This document shows positions 8,758 through 19,015 of a DNA stretch of 64,000 nt, in pieces. Source of the stretch: Pseudomonas rhodesiae (GTDB taxonomy: Bacteria > Pseudomonadota > Gammaproteobacteria > Pseudomonadales > Pseudomonadaceae); contig NZ_VFEU01000001.1 in the NCBI RefSeq assembly GCF_007858255.1, forward strand, positions 186,001 to 250,000, written 5' to 3'. The stretch's first letter is position 1. Every line of letters starts with the position of its first letter. Below the pieces are notes generated by a model that was not told the DNA's origin, made no database searches, and saw only the letters and a list, made by a program, of their open reading frames with translations. Made by a program: the position numbers and the translations under genes.

Positions 8758-10494
8758 TTACATACGCTCCAGAGTTTCCAGGCCCAACAGTTCCAGGCCT
8801 TGCTTGAGGGTCCGTCCAGCCAGTGCGGCGAGGCGCAGGCGACTCTGCTTGTGGGCTTCGTCGTCGGCGGTGAGGATCGGGCAGTTCTCGTAGAAACTGG
8901 AGAACAACCCGGCCACTTCGTACAAATAGGTGCACAGGATATGTGGCGTGCCTTTTTCGCCGACGCTGTTCAGCACTTCGCCGAATTGCGCCAGCTTGGC
9001 GGCCAGGTCCTGTTCATGGGGAGCGTCCAGCACGATCTGGCCTTCGACTTGGCTGAAGTCCTTGCCCAGTTTGCGGAACACGCCGGCCACGCGGGTGTAG
9101 GCGTACAGCAGGTACGGCGCCGTATTGCCTTCGAAGTTGAGCATCAGCTCGAAGTTGAAGCTGTAGTCACTGGTGCGGTGCTTGGACAGGTCGGCGTATT
9201 TCACCGCGCCGATCCCCACCACACGGGCGATGTTGCGCAAGTCGGCTTCGGCCAGCTCCGGGTTCTTTTCCTTCACCAGGTTATAGGCACGGTCCTGGGC
9301 TTCGTTGAGCAGGTCGATCAGCTTGACGGTGCCGCCGTCGCGGGTTTTGAACGGGCGGCCGTCGGCGCCGTTCATGGTGCCGAAGCCCATGTGTTCCATA
9401 TGCATCGGGTGGGTGACGAAACCGGCGCGACGCGCCACTTCGAACACCTGCTGGAAGTGCAGGGCCTGGCGCTGGTCGACGAAGTACAGTGCACGGTCCG
9501 CCTTGAGCACGCCACTGCGGTAGCGTACCGCCGCGAGGTCGGTGGTGGCGTACAGATAGCCGCCATCGGCCTTGACGATGATCACCGGCAGCGGCTCGCC
9601 GTCGGCGGTCTTGAATTCTTCGAGGAACACGCACTGCGCGCCGTTGCTTTCCACCAGCAGGCCCTTGGCCTTAAGGTCGTTGACCACATTGATCAGGTCG
9701 TCGTTGTAGGCGCTTTCGCCCATCACGTCGGCCATGGTCAGTTTGACGTTGAGCAGGGTGTAGATCTGCTGGCAGTGGGCCAGGGAGATATCGCGGAAGC
9801 GGTTCCACAGCGCCAGGCATTCTTCGTCGCCGGCCTGCAGCTTGACCACCAGGCCACGGGCGCGGTCGGCAAACTCTTCGGATTCGTCGAAGCGCTTCTT
9901 GGCGGCGCGGTAGAAGTTCTCCAGGTCCGACAGCTCATCGCTGGTGATCGGGTTTTCTTGCAGGTACGCCATCAGCATGCCGAACTGGGTGCCCCAGTCG
10001 CCCACGTGGTTCTGGCGGATCACGGTGTCGCCGAGGAATTCCAGCACCCGTGCCACGCCGTCGCCAATGATGGTCGAGCGCAAGTGGCCGACGTGCATCT
10101 CTTTGGCCAGGTTGGGCGCCGACAGGTCGATGACCACGCGCTGGTTGTCGCCGGCCTTGCGCACGCCGATGCGGGCATCGGCCAGCGCGGCGTCCAGGCG
10201 CGAGGCCAGGGCCTGGGTGTTCTGGAAAATATTGATAAAGCCCGGGCCGGCGATTTCGGCCTTGCTCACCTGCGGGTCGGCCGGCAGGGCGGCGATGATT
10301 TTTTCCGCCAGGTCGCGCGGCTTCATGCCGGCCGGCTTGGCCAGCATCATCGCGATATTGCTGGCGAAGTCGCCGTGGGTCTTGTCACGGGTGTTCTCCA
10401 CCTGAATCGCCGGCGTCAGGCCTTCAGGCAACACACCTTCGTTGACGAGTTGGGTGAGGGCTTGTTGGATCAGCTGGCGAATGGTGTCTTTCAT
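8758..10494 (-). CDS. argS: Arginyl-tRNA synthetase
   Basis: A 578-residue class I aminoacyl-tRNA synthetase that charges tRNA-Arg. The HIGH-type signature is present as H-V-G-H-L-R-S after S-A-P-N-L-A-K-E-M. The C-terminal anticodon-binding domain ends the protein ([10 protein letters not shown]). I chose the ATG at 10494 (M-K-D-T-I-R-Q-L-I); the frame continues upstream but that extension is not family-like. It is translationally linked to the following SPOR gene. Confidence 0.98.
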   Translation of the reverse strand: MKDTIRQLIQQALTQLVNEGVLPEGLTPAIQVENTRDKTHGDFASNIAMMLAKPAGMKPRDLAEKIIAALPADPQVSKAEIAGPGFINIFQNTQALASRLDAALADARIGVRKAGDNQRVVIDLSAPNLAKEMHVGHLRSTIIGDGVARVLEFLGDTVIRQNHVGDWGTQFGMLMAYLQENPITSDELSDLENFYRAAKKRFDESEEFADRARGLVVKLQAGDEECLALWNRFRDISLAHCQQIYTLLNVKLTMADVMGESAYNDDLINVVNDLKAKGLLVESNGAQCVFLEEFKTADGEPLPVIIVKADGGYLYATTDLAAVRYRSGVLKADRALYFVDQRQALHFQQVFEVARRAGFVTHPMHMEHMGFGTMNGADGRPFKTRDGGTVKLIDLLNEAQDRAYNLVKEKNPELAEADLRNIARVVGIGAVKYADLSKHRTSDYSFNFELMLNFEGNTAPYLLYAYTRVAGVFRKLGKDFSQVEGQIVLDAPHEQDLAAKLAQFGEVLNSVGEKGTPHILCTYLYEVAGLFSSFYENCPILTADDEAHKQSRLRLAALAGRTLKQGLELLGLETLERM

Positions 10495-10604
10495 GGTGTT
10501 CTCTTTCGACCGCAAGCGGCGGCGCGCGATGCGCAGGTGGAAAAACTGGGCATTATCCGTGGCGGGGGCGGGCTTGCCAACCTTCGCGGGACCTGTGGCC
10601 AGGC

Positions 10605-12824
10605 TTAATACAAATCTACCGGGTCTACGTCCAGCGACCATCTCACCTGGCGACCGCTCGGCATTTGCTCCAGCGCAAGTAACCAGCTACTTAACAGGCG
10701 ATGCAAGGGGGCTCGCGCGCTGGCTTGCAGCAGCAGCTGTGCCCGATAACGTCCAGCGCGGCGCTCCATGGGCGCGGGCACCGGGCCAAGCAGTTCGATG
10801 CCGGTCAGACCCAACTCACCGAGCAAACGTTCGGCGGCGCTGCACGCTTCATCCAGAAAACCTTCGGCCTGCCCCGGTTTATGCGCCTCGGCGCGCAGCA
10901 GCGCCAAGTGTGCGAACGGCGGCAGGCCGGCGGAACGGCGTTCGCTCAGGGCCTGTTCGGCAAAGGCGAAATAGCCTTGCTCGGTCAGTTGGATCAGCAA
11001 CGGATGGTCGGCCAGGTGCGTCTGGATAATCACTCGCCCGGGCTCCTCGGCCCGTCCCGCGCGGCCGGCGACCTGCACGATCAACTGCGCCATGCGCTCG
11101 CTGGCGCGGAAATCACCGGAGAACAGGCCGCCGTCGGCGTCCAGGATCGACACCAGGGTCACCCGAGGGAAGTGATGGCCTTTGGCAAGCATCTGGGTGC
11201 CCACCAGAATGCACGGGTGGCCCTTCTGGATGGTGGCAAACAGTTGGTTCATCGCGTCCTTGCGCGACGTGCTATCGCGGTCGACCCGCAGCACCGGGTA
11301 ATCCGGGAACAGAATGCCCAGGCGCTCTTCGGCGCGTTCGGTGCCCGCGCCGACCGGCCGCAGGTCCACCTTGCCACACTGCGGGCAGTGGCGCGGCACC
11401 CGCTCCACATGGCCGCAGTGATGGCAGCGCAACTCGCCGTAGCGCTGGTGCACGGTCATACGCGCGTCGCAGCGTTCGCACTCGGACATCCAGCCGCAGT
11501 CATGGCACAGCAGGGTGGGGGCAAATCCACGACGGTTGAGGAACACCAGCACTTGCTGGCCGGCGGCAAGGGTCTGGCCGATGGCTTGTTGCATCGGCCC
11601 GGAAATACCACTGTCCAGCGGACGGCTTTTCACGTCCAGACGCAGGAAGCGTGGCTGCTTGGCGCCACCGGCCCGCTCATTCAAGCGTAGGAGCCCGTAC
11701 CGGCCGGTGTAGGCGTTGTGCAAGCTCTCCAAGGATGGTGTGGCTGAGCCCAGCACAATCGGAATGTCTTCCTGGCGCGCGCGCACCAGTGCCAGGTCGC
11801 GGGCGTGATAGCGCAAGCCTTCCTGCTGCTTATAGGAGCCGTCGTGCTCCTCGTCGATGATGATCAGCCCGGGGTTTTTCATCGGCGTGAACAGCGCCGA
11901 ACGTGTGCCGATGATGATGTCGGCCTCGCCGTCCCGCGCTGCCAGCCAGGACTCCAGGCGCTCGCGGTCGTTGACCGCCGAATGCACCAGGGCGATACGC
12001 GCGTTGAAGCGCTGTTCGAAGCGCGCCAGGGTTTGCGGGCCGAGGTTGATCTCAGGGATCAACACCAGGGCTTGTTTGCCGGCCTGCAGGGTTTCGCGGA
12101 TCAGTTGCAAATAGACTTCGGTCTTGCCGCTACCAGTGACCCCGGCCAGCAGGAATGCGTGGAAACTGTCGAAGCCGGCACGAATGGCTTCATAGGCGGC
12201 GCGTTGCTCGGCGTTCAGCGGCAGTTCCGGTTGGGCCAGCCAATGTTCGTGGCGAGGGTCTGGGGCATGCTTGCGGATTTCCACCTGCACCAGGCCTTTG
12301 GCGAGCAGCAGGTCGAGGCTGTCCTTGCTCAACATCAGCTTGCTCAGCAACTGATGGGCTACGCCATGGGGGTGTTGGGCCAGCGTCGCCAAGGCTTCGC
12401 GCTGACGCGGCGCGCGGGCGATGCGTGGGTCGTCCAGGCGCGCGCCAGGCACCGTCGACCAGAAACGCTCCTGGCGCGCCTCGGCCAGTTCGCCCTGACG
12501 CAGCAACACCGGCAGCGCCCAACTCAGGGTGTCGCCCAGGCTGTGCTGGTAATACTGGGCGGTCCACAAGCACAGCTTGAACAGCGCCGGTGGCAGCGGC
12601 GGCGTGGCGTCGAGGATCGCCACGGCCGGCTTGAGTTTCTCGGCGGGCACTTCGCTGTGGTCGGCAACTTCCACCAAGATGCCGATCATTTCCCGCCGGC
12701 CGAACGGCACACGTACCCGCATGCCCGGCTGCAACTGCGCACGCAACACGCCGGCCGGCGCCCGGTAATCGAACAGGCGGCGCAGGGGCGAAGGCAGGGC
12801 GAGGCGCAAAATGGCGTCGGGCAC
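10605..12824 (-). CDS. priA: PriA, primosomal replication-restart helicase
   Basis: A 739-residue superfamily 2 helicase that restarts stalled forks. Walker A is G-V-T-G-S-G-K-T; the DEAH-type box is D-E-E-H. In the second half eight cysteines (C-H-D-C ... C-E-R-C ... C-H-H-C ... C-P-Q-C) form the zinc-binding insertion typical of PriA. The N-terminal 3'-DNA-binding domain starts [11 protein letters not shown] use the GTG at 12824, which gives the usual length and N-terminus; the frame stays open to an ATG at 12956, but that stretch does not resemble PriA. Divergent from rpmE. Confidence 0.97.
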   Translation of the reverse strand: MPDAILRLALPSPLRRLFDYRAPAGVLRAQLQPGMRVRVPFGRREMIGILVEVADHSEVPAEKLKPAVAILDATPPLPPALFKLCLWTAQYYQHSLGDTLSWALPVLLRQGELAEARQERFWSTVPGARLDDPRIARAPRQREALATLAQHPHGVAHQLLSKLMLSKDSLDLLLAKGLVQVEIRKHAPDPRHEHWLAQPELPLNAEQRAAYEAIRAGFDSFHAFLLAGVTGSGKTEVYLQLIRETLQAGKQALVLIPEINLGPQTLARFEQRFNARIALVHSAVNDRERLESWLAARDGEADIIIGTRSALFTPMKNPGLIIIDEEHDGSYKQQEGLRYHARDLALVRARQEDIPIVLGSATPSLESLHNAYTGRYGLLRLNERAGGAKQPRFLRLDVKSRPLDSGISGPMQQAIGQTLAAGQQVLVFLNRRGFAPTLLCHDCGWMSECERCDARMTVHQRYGELRCHHCGHVERVPRHCPQCGKVDLRPVGAGTERAEERLGILFPDYPVLRVDRDSTSRKDAMNQLFATIQKGHPCILVGTQMLAKGHHFPRVTLVSILDADGGLFSGDFRASERMAQLIVQVAGRAGRAEEPGRVIIQTHLADHPLLIQLTEQGYFAFAEQALSERRSAGLPPFAHLALLRAEAHKPGQAEGFLDEACSAAERLLGELGLTGIELLGPVPAPMERRAGRYRAQLLLQASARAPLHRLLSSWLLALEQMPSGRQVRWSLDVDPVDLY

Positions 12825-12942
12825 GCGGGGAGTCTCATATAAAGGCAGGCGGTGGCGCAGGGGCGCGAGCCTAGCAGAGGAGGGCGTTAATGGGTATGCC
12901 GTGGTTTTCTGATGAAAGGGGCTTGCTGACGGTAAGGTCCGC

Positions 12943-12970
12943 TTGCGCGATTGCAAAGGTCTGGTAGAAT
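12943..12970 (+). promoter_or_regulatory. Candidate sigma70 promoter of rpmE
   Basis: TTGCGC (12943-12948) and TAGAAT (12965-12970) are separated by 16 bases and lie about 70 bases upstream of the rpmE start. The -10 element matches the consensus at five of six positions. No competing element is as good in this 216-base divergent gap. Confidence 0.5.
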
Positions 12971-13040
12971 CCGCGGCCTAATTACGTGCGGTATTCGACA
13001 ATAGTGTCGAGTGGCGGCACGCTAGCCCGAGGAAGTCACC

Positions 13041-13259
13041 ATGAAAGCCGATATCCATCCAGCGTACGAAACCATCGAAGTAACCTGCAGCTGCGGCAAC
13101 AAGTTCGAAACCCGTTCGAACCTGTGCAAGCCACTGGGTACTGACGTATGCAACGAGTGCCACCCGTTCTACACCGGTAAGCAGAAAACTCTGGACACCG
13201 GCGGCCGTGTACAGCGCTTTGCTGACCGTTTCGGTGCTTTCGGTGCCAAAAAGGCCTAA
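13041..13259 (+). CDS. rpmE: 50S ribosomal protein L31 (zinc-binding form)
   Basis: A 72-residue L31 of the zinc-binding (C+) type, with C-S-C-G near residue 13 and the later C-K-P and [11 protein letters not shown] cysteine sites. A GAGGAAG ribosome site lies about eight bases before the ATG. It is monocistronic by appearance: a promoter upstream and an intrinsic terminator 45 bases after the stop. Zinc-type L31 is commonly exchanged for a zinc-free paralogue under zinc starvation; no such paralogue lies in this window. Confidence 0.98.
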   Translation: MKADIHPAYETIEVTCSCGNKFETRSNLCKPLGTDVCNECHPFYTGKQKTLDTGGRVQRFADRFGAFGAKKA

Positions 13260-13294
13260 GGCCGATCAACTTGGGAAGCCGCTGCGGTTTTTCC

Positions 13295-14092
13295 ATGCTG
13301 ATGAAAAAGGCGTCCCTTGTGGGCGCCTTTTTTGTGCCTGGGATTTGGCTGTCGGCGGTTCAGGCCGAGGTGTTTTGCCCGGCGCCGGCGTCCTTGGTCC
13401 AGGTGGAAGTGCAGCGCGTGGTGGACGGCGACACCGTACGCCTCAAGGATGGCCGCAGTGTGCGCATGATCGGCCTCAATGCGCCGGAAACCGGTAAAAA
13501 GGGGCGGCCGGACGAGCCGTTCGCCGTCGCCGCGCGCGAGCGCCTGCAAGCCTTGGTGCAGGCCAGTGACGGGCGGGTCGGCCTGGTGCCGGGGCGCGAA
13601 GCCAAGGATCACTATGGGCGAACCCTGGCCCATCTCTACGGCGCCAATGGCCGCAATCTGGAAGCGCAATTGCTCGCCGATGGGCTGGGGTTTCAGGTGG
13701 GCGTCGCGCCGAATATCGATCTGGTGGCCTGTCAGCAGGCGGCCGAAAACAGCGCGCGCAAAGCGCGAGTGGGGCTGTGGCGGCAATCGCCGGTGCGCTC
13801 GGTGGCGCAAATCAAACGTTCCGGGTTCGCAGTCATCAACGGGCAAGTCCGGAGTATCGAACGCAATCGTGGCGGAGTCTGGATCGAGTTACAGGGCTCA
13901 TTGGTATTACGCATTGCACCCGATCAGGCCCGACAATTCGACTCGCGCCTGCTCACTGGTCTGCAAGGCAAGACCGTCGAGGCCCGTGGCTGGGTACAGG
14001 ATCGCTCCCGGCGGGGTGGCTTTAAAAACCATCAAGCGCGCTGGTTAATGCCGCTGACCGATTCCAGCATGCTGAAAGTGCAGCGCGAATAA
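13295..14092 (+). CDS. Secreted thermonuclease-like (SNase-fold) protein
   Basis: About 265 residues. A signal peptide (M-K-K-A-S-L-V-G-A-F-F-V-P-G-I-W-L-S-A-V-Q-A) is followed by a staphylococcal-nuclease-like domain with V-V-D-G-D-T-V-R-L, R-M-I-G-L-N-A-P-E and D-H-Y-G-R-T-L-A-H-L-Y, including the Asp, Arg and Glu expected of the active site. A C-terminal region of about 90 residues has no clear assignment. The start is uncertain: ATGs at 13295 and 13301 and a TTG at 13271 share the frame. The signal-peptide code coincides with the rpmE terminator hairpin. Probably a periplasmic or secreted DNA/RNA-degrading enzyme. Confidence 0.88.
   Translation: MLMKKASLVGAFFVPGIWLSAVQAEVFCPAPASLVQVEVQRVVDGDTVRLKDGRSVRMIGLNAPETGKKGRPDEPFAVAARERLQALVQASDGRVGLVPGREAKDHYGRTLAHLYGANGRNLEAQLLADGLGFQVGVAPNIDLVACQQAAENSARKARVGLWRQSPVRSVAQIKRSGFAVINGQVRSIERNRGGVWIELQGSLVLRIAPDQARQFDSRLLTGLQGKTVEARGWVQDRSRRGGFKNHQARWLMPLTDSSMLKVQRE
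13304..13333 (+). terminator. Intrinsic terminator of rpmE, inside the next gene's signal-peptide code
   Basis: AAAAAGGCG(T)CCC pairs with GGGCGCCTTTTT around a TTGT loop, leaving a run of seven T. The structure lies 45 bases after the rpmE stop and within the first codons of the nuclease gene, so readthrough is required unless the nuclease has its own promoter, which I cannot see upstream. Confidence 0.75.
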
Positions 14093-14179
14093 AAAATTGT
14101 AGACATTTTTTTATAGGATTGTGAACAGTCCAGCCCTTATATCCCGTGGCCTTAGACCAAAGTACGGCGCTTTGGGGCC

Positions 14180-14208
14180 TTGACACCGGTGACTGCCCAG
14201 TCTTGTAG
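14180..14208 (+). promoter_or_regulatory. Candidate sigma70 promoter of the malic enzyme gene
   Basis: A perfect TTGACA (14180-14185) is followed after 17 bases by TTGTAG (14203-14208), about 63 bases before the start codon. The -10 is weak, so this is a tentative call. Confidence 0.35.
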
Positions 14209-14270
14209 GGGCTTTACGACACGCGTATCCTCGGCGGTCCGTCGACCAACAGTAAAAGCGGAATGCCGAT

Positions 14271-15539
14271 ATGTCTGATTTGAAAACTGCCGCTCTCGAA
14301 TATCATGCCCATCCTCGTCCAGGAAAGCTGAGTGTAGAGCTCACCAAAGCCACCGCCACCGCCCGCGACCTGTCGCTGGCCTACAGCCCTGGCGTGGCCG
14401 AGCCCGTACGTGAAATCGCTCGCGACCCCGAGCTGGCGTACAAGTACACCGGCAAAGGCAACCTGGTTGCAGTGATTTCCGATGGCACCGCGATTCTCGG
14501 CCTGGGCAACCTCGGCCCATTGGCGTCCAAACCAGTCATGGAAGGTAAAGGCGTGCTGTTCAAGCGCTTTGCCGGCATCGACGTGTTCGACATCGAAGTC
14601 GATTCCGAGAGCCCGCAGGCTTTCATCGACACCGTCAAACGCATCTCCATCACCTTCGGTGGCATCAACCTGGAAGACATCAAGGCACCTGAGTGCTTCG
14701 AGATCGAAAAGGCCCTGATCGAGCAGTGCGACATTCCGGTATTCCACGATGACCAGCACGGCACCGCGATCGTAACCGCGGCCGGCATGATCAACGCCCT
14801 GGAAATCGCTGGCAAAACCCTGGCTGACGCCAAGATTGTTTGCCTGGGCGCCGGCGCGGCGGCTATCTCTTGCATGAAGCTGATCGTCAGCATGGGCGCC
14901 AAGCTGGAGAACATCTACATGGTCGACAGCAAGGGCGTGATCCAGTCCGAGCGTACCGATCTGAACCAGTACAAGGCGATGTTTGCCCACCCGTCCTCCA
15001 AGCGCACCCTGGCTGACGCCCTGAACGGTGCCGACGTGTTCGTCGGCCTGTCCGGCCCGAACCTGCTGAGCGCCGAAGGCCTCAAGTCCATGGCGGCCAA
15101 CCCGATCGTGTTCGCCTGCTCCAACCCGGACCCTGAAATCGCGCCTGAACTGGCTCACGCCACCCGTAACGACGTGATCATGGCCACTGGCCGTTCGGAC
15201 TACCCGAACCAGGTCAACAACGTGTTGGGCTTCCCGTTCATCTTCCGTGGCGCCCTGGACGTTCGCGCCAAGCGCATCAACGAAGAAATGAAAGTAGCGG
15301 CCGCCAACGCCCTGCGTGAACTGGCAAAACTGCCAGTCCCTCAGGACGTTTGCGACGCCTACGGTGGCGCCAAGCTGGAATTCGGTCGTGAGTACATCAT
15401 TCCGAAGCCAATGGACAAACGCCTGATCACCGTGATCTCCGACGCCGTAGCCAAGGCTGCGATCGAGACCGGTGTGGCCACCCTGCCGTATCCGAAGCAC
15501 TACCCGCTGCAAAGCGTGGATGATGTGTTCAACGGCTAA
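14271..15539 (+). CDS. maeB: NAD(P)-dependent malic enzyme (oxaloacetate-decarboxylating)
   Basis: A 422-residue malic enzyme converting malate to pyruvate and CO2 with reduction of NAD(P). It has the N-terminal malic domain with Y-S-P-G-V-A-E-P and the K-x-x-V-M-E-G-K-G segment, then a Rossmann domain with G-A-G-A-A-A-I-S. It is the short form without the C-terminal phosphotransacetylase-like domain that makes E. coli MaeB about 760 residues. A clear terminator follows. Cofactor preference cannot be read with certainty. Confidence 0.93.
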   Translation: MSDLKTAALEYHAHPRPGKLSVELTKATATARDLSLAYSPGVAEPVREIARDPELAYKYTGKGNLVAVISDGTAILGLGNLGPLASKPVMEGKGVLFKRFAGIDVFDIEVDSESPQAFIDTVKRISITFGGINLEDIKAPECFEIEKALIEQCDIPVFHDDQHGTAIVTAAGMINALEIAGKTLADAKIVCLGAGAAAISCMKLIVSMGAKLENIYMVDSKGVIQSERTDLNQYKAMFAHPSSKRTLADALNGADVFVGLSGPNLLSAEGLKSMAANPIVFACSNPDPEIAPELAHATRNDVIMATGRSDYPNQVNNVLGFPFIFRGALDVRAKRINEEMKVAAANALRELAKLPVPQDVCDAYGGAKLEFGREYIIPKPMDKRLITVISDAVAKAAIETGVATLPYPKHYPLQSVDDVFNG

Positions 15540-15552
15540 GCCGTAGACCCAT

Positions 15553-15585
15553 AAAAAAACCCGGCTCAGAACGCCGGGTTTTTTT
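15553..15585 (+). terminator. Intrinsic terminator after malic enzyme
   Basis: A7-CCCGGC and GCCGGG-T7 form a perfect stem around a 7-base loop, 14 bases after the stop codon. The symmetric A and T tracts could also work for transcripts arriving from the convergent ponA gene. Confidence 0.93.
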
Positions 15586-15599
15586 ATGGGGAAGTTTCA

Positions 15600-15659
15600 A
15601 GCTGCAAGCGGCAAGTTCAAGACCGGCCCACAGCAGCTCTTAACTTGCCGCTTGTAGCT
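15600..15659. repeat. Inverted repeat with AGCTRCAAGCGGCAAG arms
   Basis: Arms at 15600-15617 and 15642-15659 are reverse complements at 17 of 18 positions (AGCTGCAAGCGGCAAGTT / AACTTGCCGCTTGTAGCT). It belongs to the same dispersed family as the copies at 3446, 5824 and 30076, and lies between the convergent malic enzyme and ponA genes. Confidence 0.75.
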
Positions 15660-15675
15660 GACAGCTTGCCGCTCT

Positions 15676-18144
15676 CTAAAAGAGATCGATCGGCGCGCCT
15701 TCATCCGCCGGCAGCGGGCTGCCCGGCACGACGCCATTGCCCAGTTCGTTGACCGACGGCGGCGTATCTTCGCTCTTGAACAGTTCGAAATACGCATTCG
15801 GCGTGCTTGGCGAGGCAGCGCGGCCGCTGATCGGGTCGATCCTCAGGCTGAGGATGCCTTCTGGTTCCGGCTGGGTGTGCAGCGGCTTGTCCTTCAAGGC
15901 TGCGCCCATGTAGCTCATCCAGATCGGCAGCGCGACGGTGCCACCGAACTCGCGGCGACCGAGGCTTTCCGGCTGGTCATAGCCGGTCCATACCGTGGTG
16001 ACGTAGTCGCCGTTGTAGCCGGAGAACCAGGCGTCCTTGGATTCGTTGGTGGTGCCGGTCTTGCCTGCGATATCTGCGCGGCCCAGGGCCAGGGCGCGGC
16101 GGCCGGTGCCCTTCTTGATCACATCTTCCAGGATGCTGTTGAGGATGTAGGTGGTACGGCCATCCACGACACGTTCGGCCACAGCCGGTGCCTGCGGTTC
16201 GCTAGGGGCGCTAGGGTTGGCGGCTGCCGGAGTCGTGCCGGGCGTTGGCTCGATGGTGATCCCGCCGTGGCTCGGCGCAGCCAGGCCATCGGTGGCAACT
16301 ACGCCGTTGACCACATCGCCCGGCACCCGTGGCGGGTTGGCAGTGAACAGGGTGTCGCCATTGCGGCTTTCGATCTTGTCGATCAGGTACGGCGTGATCT
16401 TGTAGCCGCCGTTGGCAAAGGTGCTCCAGCCGGTGGCGATTTCCATCGGCGTGAGGGTGGCGGTGCCCAGGGCCAACGACAGGTTCGGCGGCAGGTCCGA
16501 CTTGTTGAAGCCAAAGCGCGTGATGTAGTCGATGGTCTTGCCGACGCCCATGGCTTGCAGCAGACGGATCGATACCAGGTTACGTGACTTGTACAACGCC
16601 TCGCGGATACGGATCGGGCCAAGGAAGGTGTTGGTGTCGTTCTTCGGGCGCCAGACCTTGTCCAGGTACTCGTCGACGAACACGATAGGCGCATCGTTGA
16701 CCAGGCTGGCGGCGGTGTAGCCGTTGTCCAGTGCGGCGCTGTAGATGAACGGTTTGAAGCTCGAACCGGGCTGGCGCTTGGCCTGGGTGGCGCGGTTGTA
16801 GTTGCTCTGCTCGAACGCGAAACCGCCGACCAGGGCGCGAATCGCACCGTTCTGCGGATCCAGCGACACCAGTGCGCCCTGGGCCAGCGGCACCTGGCTG
16901 AACTTCAAGCTGTCGTCCTTCTGGCGTTGCACGCGGATCAAGTCGCCCACTTGCGCGACGTCCGACGGCTGCTTGGGCATGGCGCCCATGCTGTTGGTGT
17001 TCAGGAAAGGGCGCGCCCATTTCATGCTGTCCCAGGCCACATGGGCCTCGCCGGTACGGGTCAGCACTTGCAGGCCGTCTTTTTTCACCTGAGTGACGAT
17101 GGCGGGTTCCAGGCCGCTGATGGGGCGCTGTTTGCTCAATTCTGCGGTCCAGGCGCTGAGTGTCTTGCCCGGCAGGCGCGATTCAGGGCCGCGATAGCCG
17201 TGGCGCTGGTCGTAGGAAATCAGACCGGAATGCACCGCATCGTTGGCGATTTCCTGCAGGTCGCTCGGAACCGTGGTGGTCACGCGGAAGCCTTCGGTGT
17301 AGGCATCGCTGCCGTAGCGGCCGACCATCTCGGCGCGGGCCATTTCGGCGATATACGGTGCGTTCACTTCCGGCGTCGGTACGTGATAGCTGGCGTTCAG
17401 CGGTTCGGCCACGGCGCTTTCGTAAGCGGCTTGGTCGATCTTGCCCAGCTTGTACATGCGCCCCAGGATCCAGTCGCGTCGCTCTTTGCTACGCGCCGGG
17501 TTGGCCAGGGGGTTGAAGCGTGAAGGCGCCTTGGGCAGACCGGCGATCATGGCCATCTGCGCCAGGCTGGCGTCGCGGATGGACTTGCCGTAGTACACCT
17601 GGGAGGCGGCTTCGATGCCGTAGGCGCGGTTGCCCAGGTAGATCTTGTTGACGTACAGCTCAAGAATCTCGTCCTTGGTCAGCTGTCGCTCGATCTGCAG
17701 TGCCAGCAGGATTTCAGTGGCTTTGCGCGAAAAGCTGCGCTCGCTGGTGAGGAAGAAGTTCTTCGCCACCTGCATGGTGATGGTGCTGCCACCGGATTGA
17801 ATGTGTCCGCTTTTTACCAACTGTGTGGCGGCGCGCACCAGGCTGCTGGGGTCGACACCATAGTGGTTGGCGAAATTATCGTCCTCGGCCGACAGCAGGG
17901 CGCTGATGAAATTAGGCGGAATGTCGGCAAAACGGATCGGTGTGCGGCGCATTTCGCCGAACTCCGCGATGAGTTTTTCATCGCTGCTGTAGACCCGCAA
18001 AGGAATCTGCAACTGGATACTTCTAAGGGCCTCTACCGACGGCAAACCCGGACTAAGGTAGAGGTACGCCCCGCTGAGCACGAGCAACAGCCCGCAGACG
18101 ATGGCGACAATGGAGTACCCGAAAAACTTCAGCAGACGAATCAA
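15676..18144 (-). CDS. ponA: Penicillin-binding protein 1A (bifunctional class A PBP)
   Basis: An 822-residue class A PBP anchored by one N-terminal membrane segment (about residues 8-30). The glycosyltransferase domain carries S-A-E-D-D-N-F (Glu87) and G-G-S-T-I-T-M-Q-V-A-K-N. The transpeptidase domain carries the S-x-x-K motif in P-G-S-S-F-K-P, then S-R-N and K-T-G-T-T. The proline-rich segment between transpeptidase motifs (P-G-T-T-P-A-A-A-N-P) looks like an inserted linker. It polymerises and cross-links peptidoglycan. It is divergent from the pilMNO(P)Q operon, the arrangement conserved in Pseudomonas and in enterobacteria (mrcA-hofM). Confidence 0.97.
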   Translation of the reverse strand: MIRLLKFFGYSIVAIVCGLLLVLSGAYLYLSPGLPSVEALRSIQLQIPLRVYSSDEKLIAEFGEMRRTPIRFADIPPNFISALLSAEDDNFANHYGVDPSSLVRAATQLVKSGHIQSGGSTITMQVAKNFFLTSERSFSRKATEILLALQIERQLTKDEILELYVNKIYLGNRAYGIEAASQVYYGKSIRDASLAQMAMIAGLPKAPSRFNPLANPARSKERRDWILGRMYKLGKIDQAAYESAVAEPLNASYHVPTPEVNAPYIAEMARAEMVGRYGSDAYTEGFRVTTTVPSDLQEIANDAVHSGLISYDQRHGYRGPESRLPGKTLSAWTAELSKQRPISGLEPAIVTQVKKDGLQVLTRTGEAHVAWDSMKWARPFLNTNSMGAMPKQPSDVAQVGDLIRVQRQKDDSLKFSQVPLAQGALVSLDPQNGAIRALVGGFAFEQSNYNRATQAKRQPGSSFKPFIYSAALDNGYTAASLVNDAPIVFVDEYLDKVWRPKNDTNTFLGPIRIREALYKSRNLVSIRLLQAMGVGKTIDYITRFGFNKSDLPPNLSLALGTATLTPMEIATGWSTFANGGYKITPYLIDKIESRNGDTLFTANPPRVPGDVVNGVVATDGLAAPSHGGITIEPTPGTTPAAANPSAPSEPQAPAVAERVVDGRTTYILNSILEDVIKKGTGRRALALGRADIAGKTGTTNESKDAWFSGYNGDYVTTVWTGYDQPESLGRREFGGTVALPIWMSYMGAALKDKPLHTQPEPEGILSLRIDPISGRAASPSTPNAYFELFKSEDTPPSVNELGNGVVPGSPLPADEGAPIDLF

Positions 18145-18361
18145 GGCTTTTGGATTTCCAGAGAAAAGAATGGGTTAGGCGTCGGGGCATGCATGGCAAA
18201 TGATGGATCAACCCGAGCTGCAGATAAAAAGCGGGAAAAAACGCTGGGCATTAAAGCATTTTCGGCCTGGGGCGTCATTCGCGCCTCTGCAACAAGTCGA
18301 CCGAATGCACGGCGTCCCGCGGCAACCAGGCGGTATGACAGGCAATGTTCTAGGGAGTTTT

Positions 18362-19015
18362 ATGGGAAAGGGATTATTCAGGCGAAAAGTCGATACCTTG
18401 CTGGGCATCGATATCAATGACACGGCCATCATGCTGGTCGAACTGGGGCGCTCGCCCGCAGGTTACAGCGTTCAAGGTTATGTCACGCAGGGGCTGCCCG
18501 CCGGGGCGGTGGTCGACGGTGCGTTCCTGGACCTGGACGGCATCGGCCAGGCGTTGCACACCGCTTTGCTCAAGTTGCAGACGAGGGTTCGGCGTGCAGC
18601 GGTCGCAGTGACCGGGCCATCGGTCATTACGCGACTCATCGAGCTGGAGGCGGGGCTTACTGACGAAGCGATGCTGGCTATGGTCGAGCGGGAGGCCGAG
18701 CAGTACATTCCTTATCCATTGGATGACATGGCCATCGACTTTCAAGTCCAGGGGCGCTCGGTTCACGAGGCGGCGCGGGTCGAGGTGTTGCTGGTGGCAT
18801 GCCTGAAAGAACATGTCGAAGCCCGCGAGGCGGTTTTGGCCATGGCCGGGCTCATACCGGCGGTGGTCGATGTTGAAGCGTTTGCATTGGCGCGCGCGAG
18901 CAGTCAGGATTTCGCCAGCTTCACGCCGTGCAATCGCGTCGACGGCGCACAATGGGCCGTGGATGCCCAAGGGATGGGAGTTGCTTGCGGGCTGGCCCTG
19001 AGGAGTTTCGCTTGA
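18362..19015 (+). CDS. pilM: PilM-like protein, internally shortened (HofM-like)
   Basis: A 217-residue version of PilM, the cytoplasmic actin-like protein that docks with the PilN tail; PilM is normally about 350 residues. Residues 9-175 align well with PilM (T-L-L-G-I-D-I, I-E-L-E-A-G-L-T, E-Q-Y-I-P-Y-P-L-D-D, V-V-D-V-E-A-F-A-L) and the last dozen residues with its C-terminus (V-A-C-G-L-A-L-R-S-F). The roughly 130 residues between, holding the second half of the ATPase fold, are missing in frame. A GGGAG ribosome site precedes the ATG at 18362. E. coli HofM is similarly short. ATP binding is doubtful. Confidence 0.88.
   Translation: MGKGLFRRKVDTLLGIDINDTAIMLVELGRSPAGYSVQGYVTQGLPAGAVVDGAFLDLDGIGQALHTALLKLQTRVRRAAVAVTGPSVITRLIELEAGLTDEAMLAMVEREAEQYIPYPLDDMAIDFQVQGRSVHEAARVEVLLVACLKEHVEAREAVLAMAGLIPAVVDVEAFALARASSQDFASFTPCNRVDGAQWAVDAQGMGVACGLALRSFA

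Noticed and set aside
14214..15512. Long open frame on the minus strand opposite the malic enzyme gene
   Set aside because: It mirrors the codon structure of a conserved enzyme on the other strand, has low-complexity His/Val/Gly-rich translation and no family features.
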